A stretch of DNA of 46,920 bases from MedAcidi-G1 sp002294285 (GCA_963999645.1 CAXEUY010000015.1:1-46920); one strand, 5' to 3'; shown: positions 1 to 8,456, counted from the stretch's first letter. Program-made: numbers and translations. Notes: a model not told the origin generated them from the letters alone.

Positions 1-65
1 ATAGCTCTCCCTATTCCACGGGTTCCGCCAGTCACACAGGCAACTCGTCCGTCTAATTCTCCCAT
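1..65 (-). CDS. Short-chain dehydrogenase/reductase, N-terminal fragment (runs off window)
   Basis: Only the first 21 residues are present, because the gene runs off the left edge. They read MGELDGRVACVTGGTRGIGRA, apart from one residue omitted by the cut codon. The TGGTRGIG stretch is the glycine-rich cofactor-binding motif (TGxxxGIG) of classical SDR enzymes, following the usual first beta strand. The ATG at 63-65 is preceded by a good ribosome-binding site (AGAGGGG). It lies 77 nt downstream of the Baeyer-Villiger-type monooxygenase on the same strand, so the two may be co-transcribed and act on the same ketone/alcohol substrate. Substrate cannot be inferred from this fragment. Confidence 0.8.
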   Translation of the reverse strand, partial: MGELDGRVACVTGGTRGIGRA

Positions 66-142
66 GATTCCCCTCTATTTATTATCCTGCATAGTGATAA
101 TAACGAGTAACTAAACATCTCACCGAAGCGGGAAATGTAAAA

Positions 143-1948
143 CTAGTTGAATTTCAAACCTTTGAAATCTCCGCTATCACGCCAATCCTTCATAAGGCTG
201 AAAAACTCAATTGAACCTCCACCATAAGGAGCTCCTTGACGAGATTTTTCATTCAAATGACCCTCATTGTTGTAATAACCCGGTGTGCACTCAGTGCTGC
301 CAGGTCCTGCCCCGATAGGACCGCGCGCTTTTTCTATTATCGTTCGAACCCATTGTTCTTCAGCTTCTTTCTCGACATCGACAGTTAGATAGTCGTTATC
401 GCACATGTGCTTGATTACATGTACAGCATTAGTTACAGCCTCTTCCAACAAGTGAGGAAAATTAACTGTAAAAGCACCTTGACTAGGACTAAGCATGAAA
501 TAGTTTGGATATCCACGCGTTTGTAAACCATGTAAAGTTGAAATTCCTTTATCGTCCCATTTTTCTGAAAGCGTTCTGCCATCTTCTCCGATCACCTGGC
601 ACCCCGCCCGTCTCTCGTATCCAGTGCCGACCTCAAAGCCCGTTGCGAAAATTATGCAATCAACTTCATACTCTTGCCCTGCAACAACCACGCCTTTAGC
701 GGTAATTTCATCCACACCTAAACCACCTGTATCGACAAGGTCAACGTTTTCTCTATTAAATGTTGGCAAATATTCATCATCAAAACATGGCCTCTTGCAG
801 AATAGTGCGTACCAAGGTTTTAGAGCTTCTGCGATTTGAGGGTCATCGACGTTCTCTTCAACTCGTTCTCTGATGGATTCCATTTTTTCGAAATTTGCAA
901 TCTCTAAAACTTCCAACAAATTCATCTCAGGATCCACTGCACCTCTTCTGTACATGTCGGCGATGTTTCCTATCAAGTCTGTCCAACAGTCATCAACAAG
1001 ATCGACCTCTTGTGGTACCCCTGAAACAAGATTGTTGAAATTCTCCATTCTTTCTTTATGCCAACCAGGTTCCAGCGATTCTGCCCATTCAGTGTCGGTT
1101 GGGCGATTTCCTCTGAAATCAACTGAAGATGGGGTTCGCTGAAAAACGTAGAGATGTTTCGCAGCTTTTCCTAGATGGGAGACACACTGGATCGCAGTTG
1201 CTCCAGTGCCAATTACTGCAACACGTTTGTCTCCTAAATTAGTCAATGGATCTTCAGGTGAGCCTCCTGTGTAATCGTAATCCCAACGACTGGTATGAAA
1301 CATATGTCCGGTGAAACTATCTATACCTGGAATTCCAGGAAGCTTTAACTTATGCAAAGGCCCTGAAGCCATGATGACGAATCTGGCTTTCATCTCGTCT
1401 TGTCGATCTGTTTGCACTATCCAGCGGTCTATTTCTGCATCCCATTTAAGTGTCTTTACTTCTGTCTGAAAGCAGGCGTTTTTGTCTAAACCAAATTTAC
1501 GGGCTATTCCACAAGCATGTTCTTGTATCTCCGGCGCACTTGCATACTTTTCTGTCGGTATTTTGTCTACTTCCTCTAAAAGAGGCAGGTAGATATAGGA
1601 TTCAACATCACATCTAGCTCCCGGATATTGGTTCCAGTACCAAGTGCCTCCGAAATCAGCTCCTTTTTCAATTAAAACAACATCGTCAATGCCTGCTTTT
1701 TTTAAGCCGGCTCCGGCAATTAGTCCTCCAAATCCTCCACCAACAACGACTACATCCACTTCGCGACTTTGTGGATCCCGGTCGAGGTGCTCCCCTCTGT
1801 TATTGTCCTTAGCTAAATACTCAAAGACACCAGTAGCTTCAATGTACTGTTCATTTCCATCTGAACGAATACGCTTATCACGCTCAGCTTTATATTTGGC
1901 TCTTAAGACATCAGGGTCAAAATCAATTGTTGTCTTAATTTCTGTCAT
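143..1948 (-). CDS. Flavin-containing monooxygenase, Baeyer-Villiger type
   Basis: Predicted FAD- and NADPH-dependent class B monooxygenase of 601 residues. Enzymes of this type insert oxygen next to a ketone carbonyl to give an ester or lactone. After an N-terminal extension of about 60 residues comes the FAD motif GGGFGG (residues 70-75). The signature around GTWYWNQYPGARCD (101-114) is typical of cyclohexanone/phenylacetone monooxygenase relatives. The Baeyer-Villiger fingerprint FxGxxxHxxxW is seen as FTGHMFHTSRW (212-222), and the NADPH-binding GTGATA follows at 247-252. Length fits the larger BVMO subgroup. The ATG at 1946-1948 follows a GGAAAC ribosome site. The next gene downstream is a short-chain dehydrogenase, a common partner because it can make the ketone. 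The substrate is unknown. Confidence 0.88.
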   Translation of the reverse strand: MTEIKTTIDFDPDVLRAKYKAERDKRIRSDGNEQYIEATGVFEYLAKDNNRGEHLDRDPQSREVDVVVVGGGFGGLIAGAGLKKAGIDDVVLIEKGADFGGTWYWNQYPGARCDVESYIYLPLLEEVDKIPTEKYASAPEIQEHACGIARKFGLDKNACFQTEVKTLKWDAEIDRWIVQTDRQDEMKARFVIMASGPLHKLKLPGIPGIDSFTGHMFHTSRWDYDYTGGSPEDPLTNLGDKRVAVIGTGATAIQCVSHLGKAAKHLYVFQRTPSSVDFRGNRPTDTEWAESLEPGWHKERMENFNNLVSGVPQEVDLVDDCWTDLIGNIADMYRRGAVDPEMNLLEVLEIANFEKMESIRERVEENVDDPQIAEALKPWYALFCKRPCFDDEYLPTFNRENVDLVDTGGLGVDEITAKGVVVAGQEYEVDCIIFATGFEVGTGYERRAGCQVIGEDGRTLSEKWDDKGISTLHGLQTRGYPNYFMLSPSQGAFTVNFPHLLEEAVTNAVHVIKHMCDNDYLTVDVEKEAEEQWVRTIIEKARGPIGAGPGSTECTPGYYNNEGHLNEKSRQGAPYGGGSIEFFSLMKDWRDSGDFKGLKFN

Positions 1949-2002
1949 CTGTTTCCAGCTATCCAGTAAATGAAAATTCTGCTCATTATTTTATTTCTTT
2001 TG

Positions 2003-2075
2003 AGCGGACGACGAGATTTGAACTCGCGACCCTCACCTTGGCAAGGTGATGCTCTACCAGCTGAGCTACGTCCGC
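2003..2075 (-). tRNA. tRNA-Gly (GCC)
   Basis: On the minus strand this 73-nt segment folds as a full cloverleaf. The acceptor stem is GCGGACG/CGTCCGC. The D-arm starts with GCTCAGCTGGTAGAGC. The anticodon stem TCACC/GGTGA encloses loop TTGCCAA, giving anticodon GCC. The T-arm carries the loop TTCAAAT. The discriminator is U, as expected for bacterial tRNA-Gly. The 3' CCA is not encoded. It lies 55 nt upstream of the monooxygenase gene on the same strand. Confidence 0.96.
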
Positions 2076-2131
2076 GTAGGAAATAACCTTACCAACCACT
2101 AGGCGTTATGGCTTCACTTATCTGACGAAGA

Positions 2132-2491
2132 TTAAGAATCAGTGATTTTCTCATCGTCTTCAGTGCTAGACCAAGGATATGAAACAGAATCAACTTGTGT
2201 ATTTTTTGATTCCGTTTCATTAGTTTCGGTATTTTCAGTTTTGTGATTCGATGAGTTTTTAGGCTTTGTATGCCACCAATAACCAAGAGTCCCAACTAGC
2301 ACTACAGCAGCCAAAATCCTCAAAGTGATAACGATCTGATCGATTCTCTCTTCAGTTGTCTGCCCACTTTCATCAACTTCTGGTGGAATCGTTTCAATTG
2401 TCATATTTTGCGCTAGAGAAGTATCTTGAGCTGAAAAATATATAAAAAATGAACACACAAAAGCTGCCAGGAAAATTTTTCTCTTGTTCAT
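2132..2491 (-). CDS. Small membrane protein with signal-peptide-like N-terminus
   Basis: I do not recognise a family. The protein is 119 residues from the ATG at 2489-2491. This start has an AAGGG ribosome site about 10 nt upstream; a GTG four codons earlier would overlap that site. Visible parts are a basic start (MNKRK) and a hydrophobic stretch at about residues 6-24, which may be a signal peptide (FSAQ/SLAQ could be cleavage sites). An acidic spacer follows, then a second hydrophobic helix around 57-73, then a hydrophilic tail rich in Asn, Thr, Ser and Glu. This suggests a secreted or membrane-tethered protein with a disordered cytoplasmic or outer tail. It lies between metX and tRNA-Gly on the same strand. 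Function unknown. Confidence 0.6.
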   Translation of the reverse strand: MNKRKIFLAAFVCSFFIYFSAQDTSLAQNMTIETIPPEVDESGQTTEERIDQIVITLRILAAVVLVGTLGYWWHTKPKNSSNHKTENTETNETESKNTQVDSVSYPWSSTEDDEKITDS

Positions 2492-2564
2492 CTCTATTAA
2501 CACCCTTAACCAAATCTAGTACCTGTTGACTCCACATAGGGTTTTAAGAATGAAAGGCCGTTAG

Positions 2565-3797
2565 CTAATTGGCATTAATCTTTTCAAGAAAACTTTCTAG
2601 GTGAACTCCAATTTCTTTTACTGCTAAAAGAAAACCGTCGTGTCCATCTGGACTTTCAACCATATGGTACTCACAGTCTCCTCCTGCTGTATTTATTGCA
2701 TCTCTTATCTCTTCCTGCTGATAGGCCGGATACAAGGCATCCGAAGAAATACTCAAAGTAATTACAGGCACACGGGCAATTCTTTCCAAAGCATTTTTTA
2801 AACTTCCTCTATCGCGCTCTAAATCGTGTAAATCCATTGCCCTATTTAGAACCAAGTAACTATTTGCATCAAATCTTCTCGCTAGTTTTTCACCGTGATA
2901 GTCAAGATAGGACTCAACCTGGAACCGGTCCCACAGCCCGTAGATAGAACGGGGATCAACTAAATCCCTTCCGAACCTTTCAGCATAAACGCTTTCACTT
3001 CTATAGGTCGTTTGAGCAAGAGAACGAGCAATTGCTAGTCCAGCGGTGGGACCATCTCCCGATGGGGCAGCATAGTAGTCTCCGTCCCTAAACCTGGGGT
3101 CCAAAGAAAGGGAGGTTCTCCCTATGGCGCTCCAAGCTATCTGTTGAGCGCTAGCTCTTAGAGTCGTAGCTAGAGGCGCTAACGAAGAAACTCGATCTGG
3201 AAACATCACTCCCCATTCAAGTACTTGCATTCCACCCATAGAGCCTCCAATTACACAATTCCATTTATCAATTCCTAAATGGTCCGCTACACGCCTTTGA
3301 CACCTGACGATGTCGCGAATTGTTATTACTGGAAAACTAGATCCAAACGGTTTGCCAGTTTTGGGATCAATACTTGATGGTCCGGTGGAACCTTGGCAGC
3401 CTCCTAAAACATTCACACACACAATGAAATACTTATCTGTATCCAACGCACAGCCAGGACCGATAAGTCCATTCCACCACCCAGGCGTCGGATGGCTTGG
3501 CTCAACATCACCGTAGGCGTGCGAATCGCCTGTAAGAGCGTGGCAAACGAGAATTGCATTATCCGACCCTTCGGAGAGTTCTCCCCATGTCTCATAAGCC
3601 ATTTCTATATGTTCGAGAGTTTCTCCACTCTCAAGCACAAACGGTTGCCCATCAACTACCTTGAGAAAACTTCTGTTACCCACACCTTTGTCTATTGACC
3701 ACGCTCCTGATGCTGGAATGTCGTCACTGTAACCACGAGGATGGAAAGGTGAACGAACAGACTTAAGTCTTTCGTTAAAAAATCTTTTTATCCTCAT
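2565..3797 (-). CDS. metX: Homoserine O-acyltransferase, MetX family
   Basis: Alpha/beta-hydrolase-fold enzyme that acylates the hydroxyl of L-homoserine, the first committed step to methionine. Recognisable are HALTGDSHAYG, the WWNGLIGPG region, VNVLGGCQGSTGPSS, the nucleophile elbow GGSMGGMQ (Ser near residue 186) and the late DGHDGF with the catalytic His. From the ATG at 3795-3797 it is 410 residues, slightly longer than common MetX proteins because of an N-terminal stretch. This start is preferred because GGAGG lies 4 nt upstream. An in-frame GTG at 3848 would put the coding start inside the structured leader. The SAM riboswitch just upstream supports a methionine role. Acetyl versus succinyl donor cannot be decided from sequence alone. 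Confidence 0.93.
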   Translation of the reverse strand: MRIKRFFNERLKSVRSPFHPRGYSDDIPASGAWSIDKGVGNRSFLKVVDGQPFVLESGETLEHIEMAYETWGELSEGSDNAILVCHALTGDSHAYGDVEPSHPTPGWWNGLIGPGCALDTDKYFIVCVNVLGGCQGSTGPSSIDPKTGKPFGSSFPVITIRDIVRCQRRVADHLGIDKWNCVIGGSMGGMQVLEWGVMFPDRVSSLAPLATTLRASAQQIAWSAIGRTSLSLDPRFRDGDYYAAPSGDGPTAGLAIARSLAQTTYRSESVYAERFGRDLVDPRSIYGLWDRFQVESYLDYHGEKLARRFDANSYLVLNRAMDLHDLERDRGSLKNALERIARVPVITLSISSDALYPAYQQEEIRDAINTAGGDCEYHMVESPDGHDGFLLAVKEIGVHLESFLEKINAN

Positions 3798-3801
3798 TTT
3801 T

Positions 3802-3879
3802 CCTCCGGGACTGACCCTAAGTCGGATCCGGCACAGAAAAATAACCACCCGCCGGACACTTTATTGTTTCTCGCGAAAC
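3802..3879 (-). promoter_or_regulatory. Probable expression platform of the metX riboswitch
   Basis: Between aptamer and start codon lie a tight hairpin (GTTTC-GCGA-GAAAC, 3866-3879) and a second stem pairing TCCGGC (3851-3856) with GCCGGA (3827-3832). The same TCCGG strand could instead pair with CCGGA at 3804-3808, which overlaps the GGAGG ribosome site (3802-3806). The two pairings exclude each other, suggesting control of translation start rather than transcription termination: no U-run follows either stem. This is inference from complementarity only. Confidence 0.5.
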
Positions 3880-3881
3880 CG

Positions 3882-3957
3882 CATCCCTGCTTATTGCAAG
3901 CGAGCACCTTGGGTGTCCTCCCAGGTTGCCGGACCCAAATTTGAGCCACTCTTGATG
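3882..3957 (-). promoter_or_regulatory. SAM riboswitch (S-box clan) upstream of metX
   Basis: On the minus strand the RNA contains the S-box core in order: ATCAAGAG, a short P2 hairpin, CCGGCAACC, a P3 hairpin (CCTGGG with CCCAAGG), AAGGTGCT, and a P4 hairpin (CTTGC, loop AATAA, GCAGG). GATG then pairs with the opening CATC as a short P1. The GGCAACC and GGTGCT blocks are the SAM-contacting core of SAM-I/SAM-IV clan aptamers. P2 is unusually short, so a SAM-I/IV variant is possible. A TAGAAT hexamer at 3965-3970 could be the -10, which would start the RNA almost at P1. Its position before metX fits feedback by S-adenosylmethionine. Confidence 0.78.
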
Positions 3958-4021
3958 TAATATCATTCTAGAAGAAGCTGAGCTACATGATGCACAGAGT
4001 TAACAAAATGCTTTTGTGGTT

Positions 4022-5188
4022 TTAGATAGTAGTTGTGTCAGCGTTCCACTCAAGCAAATTTTGCAACCTGTTATCATTTGAGAACATTTCGACTATTGGC
4101 TGTTTGAGACCGAGTCGACGCATGAGTTTTCTAATGTCAAGCTCTTGATTCCAACATATTAAACTCACCACTAGCCCACTCTCTCCTGCCCGTGCTGTTC
4201 TACCAGAACGATGAAGATAGGTCTTAGCGTCAGAAGGCGGGTCATAGTGTATTACTGCCTCAACATCATCTACATGTATCCCTCTTGCTGCTACGTCAGT
4301 TGCTACCAATGCTCTGATTTTTCCCTTAGTGAAATCTTTTAAGGCTTTTTCACGTTGCGACTGCCTCAAGTCTCCATGTATGGCTGCTGCAGTTACATTT
4401 TCCTGTGAAAGTTTGGATGCCAGCTTGTCTGCTCCCCATCGTGTTTTCGTAAAAACTATTGTCTTAGCAGAAGAGTTAATGATCGCAGCCGCAACCTTCA
4501 CTTGGTCCATCTCATGAACGGCGATAAATCGGTGTTGCATCTCTGAAACTGTGACTTCATGTGAAACAATTTCGTGCATGACAGGATCTCGCTGATAACG
4601 GCTTATCAAGCCGCTGACCATTCCGTCGAGGGTCGCTGAGAACAACAAAGTTTGGTGTTCTCGTTCCACTTGACGGAGAATCCATTCCACTTGCGGCATG
4701 AATCCCATATCTGCCATCCGGTCAGCTTCATCTATAACAATTTTCTCAACATCTATTACAGAAATATCACCTCTCTCTAATAGATCTATCAAACGTCCTG
4801 GGGTGGCAACTACAAAATCGACTCCCTTTTTCAGCGACTCAATCTGTTTCTCTATTGGAGAACCTCCGTAAATTGCTTTTACCCGCAGTTTTCTCTTTGA
4901 AGCTAAAGGGTCAATTTCTTTACATACCTGAACAGCTAGTTCACGTGTCGGCACTAAAGCCAACCCTGTCGGTTTACCAGGTTTTGATCGCTGTAGGAGT
5001 TGCACTATAGGAAGACCGAAAGCAATCGTTTTACCTGACCCTGTTTTTGCTTTTCCGCACACATCTCGACCTTTTAAAATGTCTGGAATGGTAATTTTTT
5101 GTATTTCAAAAGGCTTGCTGATACCTGAAACGTCCAACGCTTCAACTAGATCCTTTTCTATTCCCAACTCAGAAAATCCAGCACTCAT
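4022..5188 (-). CDS. DEAD-box ATP-dependent RNA helicase
   Basis: Cytoplasmic ATP-dependent RNA helicase acting in RNA unwinding, ribosome assembly or mRNA turnover. All core motifs are present: Q-motif FEIQ (27-30), Walker A AKTGSGKT (47-54), PTRELA (80-85), TPGR (129-132), DEAD (153-156), SAT (184-186), ATDVAARGIHV (296-306) and HRSGRTAR (326-333). At 388 residues it is essentially the bare two-RecA-domain core with a short tail. It lacks the long basic or RNA-binding C-terminal extension seen in RhlE, CsdA or DbpA, so I do not assign a symbol. It lies immediately upstream of the metX riboswitch region and on the same strand. Confidence 0.93.
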   Translation of the reverse strand: MSAGFSELGIEKDLVEALDVSGISKPFEIQKITIPDILKGRDVCGKAKTGSGKTIAFGLPIVQLLQRSKPGKPTGLALVPTRELAVQVCKEIDPLASKRKLRVKAIYGGSPIEKQIESLKKGVDFVVATPGRLIDLLERGDISVIDVEKIVIDEADRMADMGFMPQVEWILRQVEREHQTLLFSATLDGMVSGLISRYQRDPVMHEIVSHEVTVSEMQHRFIAVHEMDQVKVAAAIINSSAKTIVFTKTRWGADKLASKLSQENVTAAAIHGDLRQSQREKALKDFTKGKIRALVATDVAARGIHVDDVEAVIHYDPPSDAKTYLHRSGRTARAGESGLVVSLICWNQELDIRKLMRRLGLKQPIVEMFSNDNRLQNLLEWNADTTTI

Positions 5189-5256
5189 GCTTCTCTACCC
5201 TTGAGTTCAAATCTTGAGAGATTTGAACTTTTTAAATTTCTCCACTCACTAATTGA

Positions 5257-5769
5257 TCACTCAGCTTGTTCCAGTTGCACCAATTGAAAGGGTTTAGCGA
5301 ACCCATCAACTAGTACTTCACCCAGCTCAATTTGATTTAGATTCATTAGCGGCGAAACTAGTTCTTTTGGCGCTAAAACCTGACCCGGTTTGGCACTATC
5401 GCAAAGTCTGGAAGCCAGGATGACTTCTCTTCCCACATGATCATCGCCTTCAATGAGAAGGACCCAACCACGTGCTATTCCAGCTCGTACCGGTAGTTCG
5501 AAGTCAGAATCATTGATTAGTGCATTGATTTCTAGTACCGAATCAACCGTCTCTTCAGGCTCCACCCCAACGAGCATGACACCATCCCCCAACCATTTTG
5601 CAATTCTTACACCTCTCTTGCTCGCGATATTGCGTACCGCGTTACGAAAATCGACTAGAACATCAACTGCCTGTTCATCGCCTGCCCTTTCATTAAAAGC
5701 AGTGAAACCTGAAAGGTCTATAAAAGCAAAAGTTCTATCAATTCTTCTTGAAACAAAATCGCTGTCCAC
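5257..5769 (-). CDS. Class III nucleotidyl-cyclase-like domain protein, possibly inactive
   Basis: A 170-residue protein made of one class III adenylate/guanylate cyclase homology domain and no visible sensor or membrane part. The first metal-binding region is FIDLSGFT (Asp18) and the second is KWLGDGVM (Asp62), so both metal Asp residues are present. Further on, the usual VNxAxRL block reads VILASRL (116-122). The transition-state Asn is replaced by Ile117 while the Arg (121) is kept. This may make it a weak cyclase or a nucleotide-sensing pseudo-enzyme. The start is a GTG (5767-5769) with no clear ribosome site. It lies between the helicase and lgt on the same strand. Confidence 0.75.
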   Translation of the reverse strand: MDSDFVSRRIDRTFAFIDLSGFTAFNERAGDEQAVDVLVDFRNAVRNIASKRGVRIAKWLGDGVMLVGVEPEETVDSVLEINALINDSDFELPVRAGIARGWVLLIEGDDHVGREVILASRLCDSAKPGQVLAPKELVSPLMNLNQIELGEVLVDGFAKPFQLVQLEQAE

Positions 5770-5797
5770 ACAAAGACCGTAGTTCTTAAAACTTCTT

Positions 5798-6595
5798 TTA
5801 GGAATTTATTGAATCAATAGATTTTTGTCGGCCAGAAATAGCAACATATAGACCCGAGGCAATAGCTATAAGACTCATCCAAACATTGATCCTAACACCG
5901 GCTATCAATGAGGCACTATCAACTCTTAAAAGCTCTATCCAAAGTCTTCCAAGGCCATAGCCAAATATCCAAACTCCAATCAATCTTCCGGGCTTCAAAA
6001 AACCTGACCGGTCACATTTGACTAACAAAAAAGCCAAAACTAAGTTCCAGACTGATTCGTACAAGAAAGTCGGATGAAAGGTCAACTCATTTATAAATTC
6101 TCTAGGTCTATGTCGTGCATCTATCTCCAAGGCCCAGGGAAGTTCTGTGGGTTTCCCAAATAACTCCTGATTAAACCAATTTCCCCATCGGCCTATTGCT
6201 TGCGCAACGGGAATCGAAGGAACCACAGCGTCAAGTACCTCCGAGATGCTTATCCCTCGTTTTTTAGCAACAAGCACTCCTACTGCAACACCAACTATCA
6301 GGCCGCCTGGAATACCTAATCCCCCTTGCCAAATAGCAGGCACATCTTCCCAACGTCCTCGGAAGGAACGCCAATCGGTAACAACATGGTAAAGCCTTGC
6401 CCCTATAAGACCAGAAGGCACTGCCCAGATCATTATTTCCGAAATGTCTTCCGCTGTACCGCCCTTTTTTTGCCAGCGTTTCTGACACCACCAAATTGCA
6501 ACCAAAACCCCAAGGGCAATCATTAGTCCATAAGCTCGCAACTCAATAGGTCCAATATCAAGAGAACTAGAAGATGGACTGGGCAAAGAAGCCAA
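5798..6595 (-). CDS. lgt: Prolipoprotein diacylglyceryl transferase
   Basis: Integral membrane enzyme that transfers diacylglycerol from phosphatidylglycerol to the lipobox Cys of prolipoproteins, the first step of lipoprotein maturation. Seen are several hydrophobic helices, the GGLGIPGGLIVG segment, the Lgt signature GRWGNWFNQELFG, and HPTFLYES near the middle followed by more membrane helices. At 265 residues the length is normal. The assigned start is a TTG (6593-6595) because no ATG precedes the conserved N-terminal helix; the ribosome site is poor, so the exact start is uncertain. It follows the acyl-CoA dehydrogenase gene by 23 nt, so it may share its transcript. Confidence 0.93.
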   Translation of the reverse strand: MASLPSPSSSSLDIGPIELRAYGLMIALGVLVAIWWCQKRWQKKGGTAEDISEIMIWAVPSGLIGARLYHVVTDWRSFRGRWEDVPAIWQGGLGIPGGLIVGVAVGVLVAKKRGISISEVLDAVVPSIPVAQAIGRWGNWFNQELFGKPTELPWALEIDARHRPREFINELTFHPTFLYESVWNLVLAFLLVKCDRSGFLKPGRLIGVWIFGYGLGRLWIELLRVDSASLIAGVRINVWMSLIAIASGLYVAISGRQKSIDSINS

Positions 6596-6618
6596 AATAA
6601 AAATTTGAATAACCTCTG

Positions 6619-8415
6619 CTATACAGAGAAAAGCTCTTCAGGAACTGCGAACAAGTCCGAAGACCCAGCTGTTACTGCACCCAGTTGAGCTCGGGTCAAA
6701 GGCAATAGTTGTTCAGCATAAAAATTGGCAACTGTTAGCTTGCTTTTACGGAATTCTTCATCACCAATCTCCTCATTGTTAATTGCACCAATCGCTAGAC
6801 GTGCTAAAAACCATCCGCCAACAAGTTGTCCCAACATACGTAAAAAAGGTGTAGCTCCTGAAATAGCTTGCAACGGATCTTCTTTTCCTTTTTCGTTAAG
6901 CCAAATAGTAGCTTCTTCAACTGCTTGCAAACTGTCAGCAAGATTCACTTTGATAGTTTCATATTCAGGACCCATCTCAGCAAGACCCTCAACAAAACCT
7001 CCTATCTCGTCCAGGAGATCTCTCATTACCTTGCCTTCGCCCATTCTCAACTTTCTTCCAACCAGGTCAATAGCTTGAATACCATTCGTGCCTTCATAGA
7101 TTGGCGAAATACGTGAGTCTCTCAAATGTTGAGCAGCTCCGGTTTCTTCGATATACCCGTACCCTCCATGAACTTGGATTCCTAGTGAAGTCATTTCAAC
7201 GCCTAAATCGGTGCACCAAGCTTTTGAAATTGGCGTCAACAATTCAGCTCTGTCTGACGCTGATTGCCTCTCTTCTGCATCAGGGTGGCATTTTGCTACA
7301 TCCAGAGCTGCAGCATTAGCGTAAAGAACACATCTCATCGCATCTGTATATGCCCTCATAGTCAACAACATCCGACGCACATCAGGATGCTCAATTATTA
7401 ATGATTGTTCACCAGCTTGTGCTCCTATTGCTTTGCCTTGGCGTCTTTCCAAAGCAAAAGCAGAAGCCTGTTGCAAAGCTCTTTCTGCTACTGCCAGACC
7501 CTCAACACCAACCCCTAAACGGGCATTATTCATCATTTTGAACATATAACGCATTCCCTGATGCTCTTCACCTATCAAGTAACCGACAGCTCCATCACCG
7601 TCATCACCATATGAAATCACACATGTAGGACTTGCATGTAGGCCCAATTTATGCTCAAGCGACAAACAACGATAATCATTTCGCTCACCTAGAGAACCAT
7701 CGTCCTCAATCAAATACTTTGGGACGATAAAACAGGAAATTCCCTTTGTTCCTGGCGGACTATCCGGAGTTCGAGCCAATACCAACTGGACAATATTTTC
7801 AACAAGTTCATGTTCTCCAAATGTGATGAAAATTTTAGTGCCGAAAATTCTGTAAGTTCCATCTTCTTGCGGTATTGCTTTTGTAGTCAAAGCGCCCACG
7901 TCCGAACCTGCTTGTGGCTCAGTCAGATTCATTGTTCCTGACCACTCTCCTGAAACTAGTTTTGGTAAAAAAGTTTCCTTTTGAGTCTCATCTGAAAAAG
8001 TATGCAAACAGTCAATTGCACCTGCGGTCAACATGGGCCCCATTGACCAAGCCCTGCTGGCAGTTGCTAACAACTCTGTTAAAACGGTATGAATAGCTAA
8101 CGGGAAACCGCCTCCCCCATAATCTGGATCTTGCGAAATGGCACCCCATCCAGCATCGACAAAACGGTCCCAAGCTTCTCCAAATTCTTTCGGCATGGTC
8201 ACCACACCATCTTCAACTGAACATCCCTCTTTGTCCCCTATTTGATTTACTGGTGATACGACCTCAGCAGCAAACCGTCCAAGTTCTTCGAGAACTCCAT
8301 CAACCGTCTCTCTATCTACATGTTCATATTCGGGCAGATCACATAGTGCACCTATATCGCTTATTTCGTTTAGAACTAAGCGAATGTCGTTAAGGGGAGG
8401 TTTATATTCAGTCAT
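6619..8415 (-). CDS. Acyl-CoA dehydrogenase, large (about 600-residue) subgroup
   Basis: FAD-dependent acyl-CoA dehydrogenase catalysing the first, alpha-beta desaturation step of fatty-acid or acyl-CoA breakdown. The N-terminal helical domain is followed by the middle-domain signature LTEPQAGSDVGAL (164-176) and GTKIFITFGEH (192-202). The C-terminal helical domain has QVHGGYGYIEE (414-424). The catalytic base is Glu441 in YEGTNGIQ. The 598-residue length and an extra helical C-terminal part (about 460-598) place it in the long FadE-like subgroup rather than short-chain dehydrogenases. The electron acceptor should be electron-transfer flavoprotein, not encoded here. Chain-length preference is unknown. 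Confidence 0.92.
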   Translation of the reverse strand: MTEYKPPLNDIRLVLNEISDIGALCDLPEYEHVDRETVDGVLEELGRFAAEVVSPVNQIGDKEGCSVEDGVVTMPKEFGEAWDRFVDAGWGAISQDPDYGGGGFPLAIHTVLTELLATASRAWSMGPMLTAGAIDCLHTFSDETQKETFLPKLVSGEWSGTMNLTEPQAGSDVGALTTKAIPQEDGTYRIFGTKIFITFGEHELVENIVQLVLARTPDSPPGTKGISCFIVPKYLIEDDGSLGERNDYRCLSLEHKLGLHASPTCVISYGDDGDGAVGYLIGEEHQGMRYMFKMMNNARLGVGVEGLAVAERALQQASAFALERRQGKAIGAQAGEQSLIIEHPDVRRMLLTMRAYTDAMRCVLYANAAALDVAKCHPDAEERQSASDRAELLTPISKAWCTDLGVEMTSLGIQVHGGYGYIEETGAAQHLRDSRISPIYEGTNGIQAIDLVGRKLRMGEGKVMRDLLDEIGGFVEGLAEMGPEYETIKVNLADSLQAVEEATIWLNEKGKEDPLQAISGATPFLRMLGQLVGGWFLARLAIGAINNEEIGDEEFRKSKLTVANFYAEQLLPLTRAQLGAVTAGSSDLFAVPEELFSV

Positions 8416-8456
8416 ATCTTAAGGTTAGCGAAATTGAGGTACGACACGCTGTTCAA

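Noticed and set aside
505..1142. Open frames on the plus strand opposite the BVMO gene
   Set aside because: They are antisense shadows of a well-supported gene, with low-complexity translations and no family motif.
3798..3848. Longer MetX N-terminus starting at the GTG at 3848
   Set aside because: It would make the hairpin and ribosome site coding; the downstream ATG has GGAGG at proper spacing and fits the family.
3976..3986. A tRNA D-arm-like fragment (GTAGCTCAGCT on the minus strand)
   Set aside because: Nothing around it forms an acceptor, anticodon or T-stem; it lies in the upstream region of the metX leader and is likely chance.
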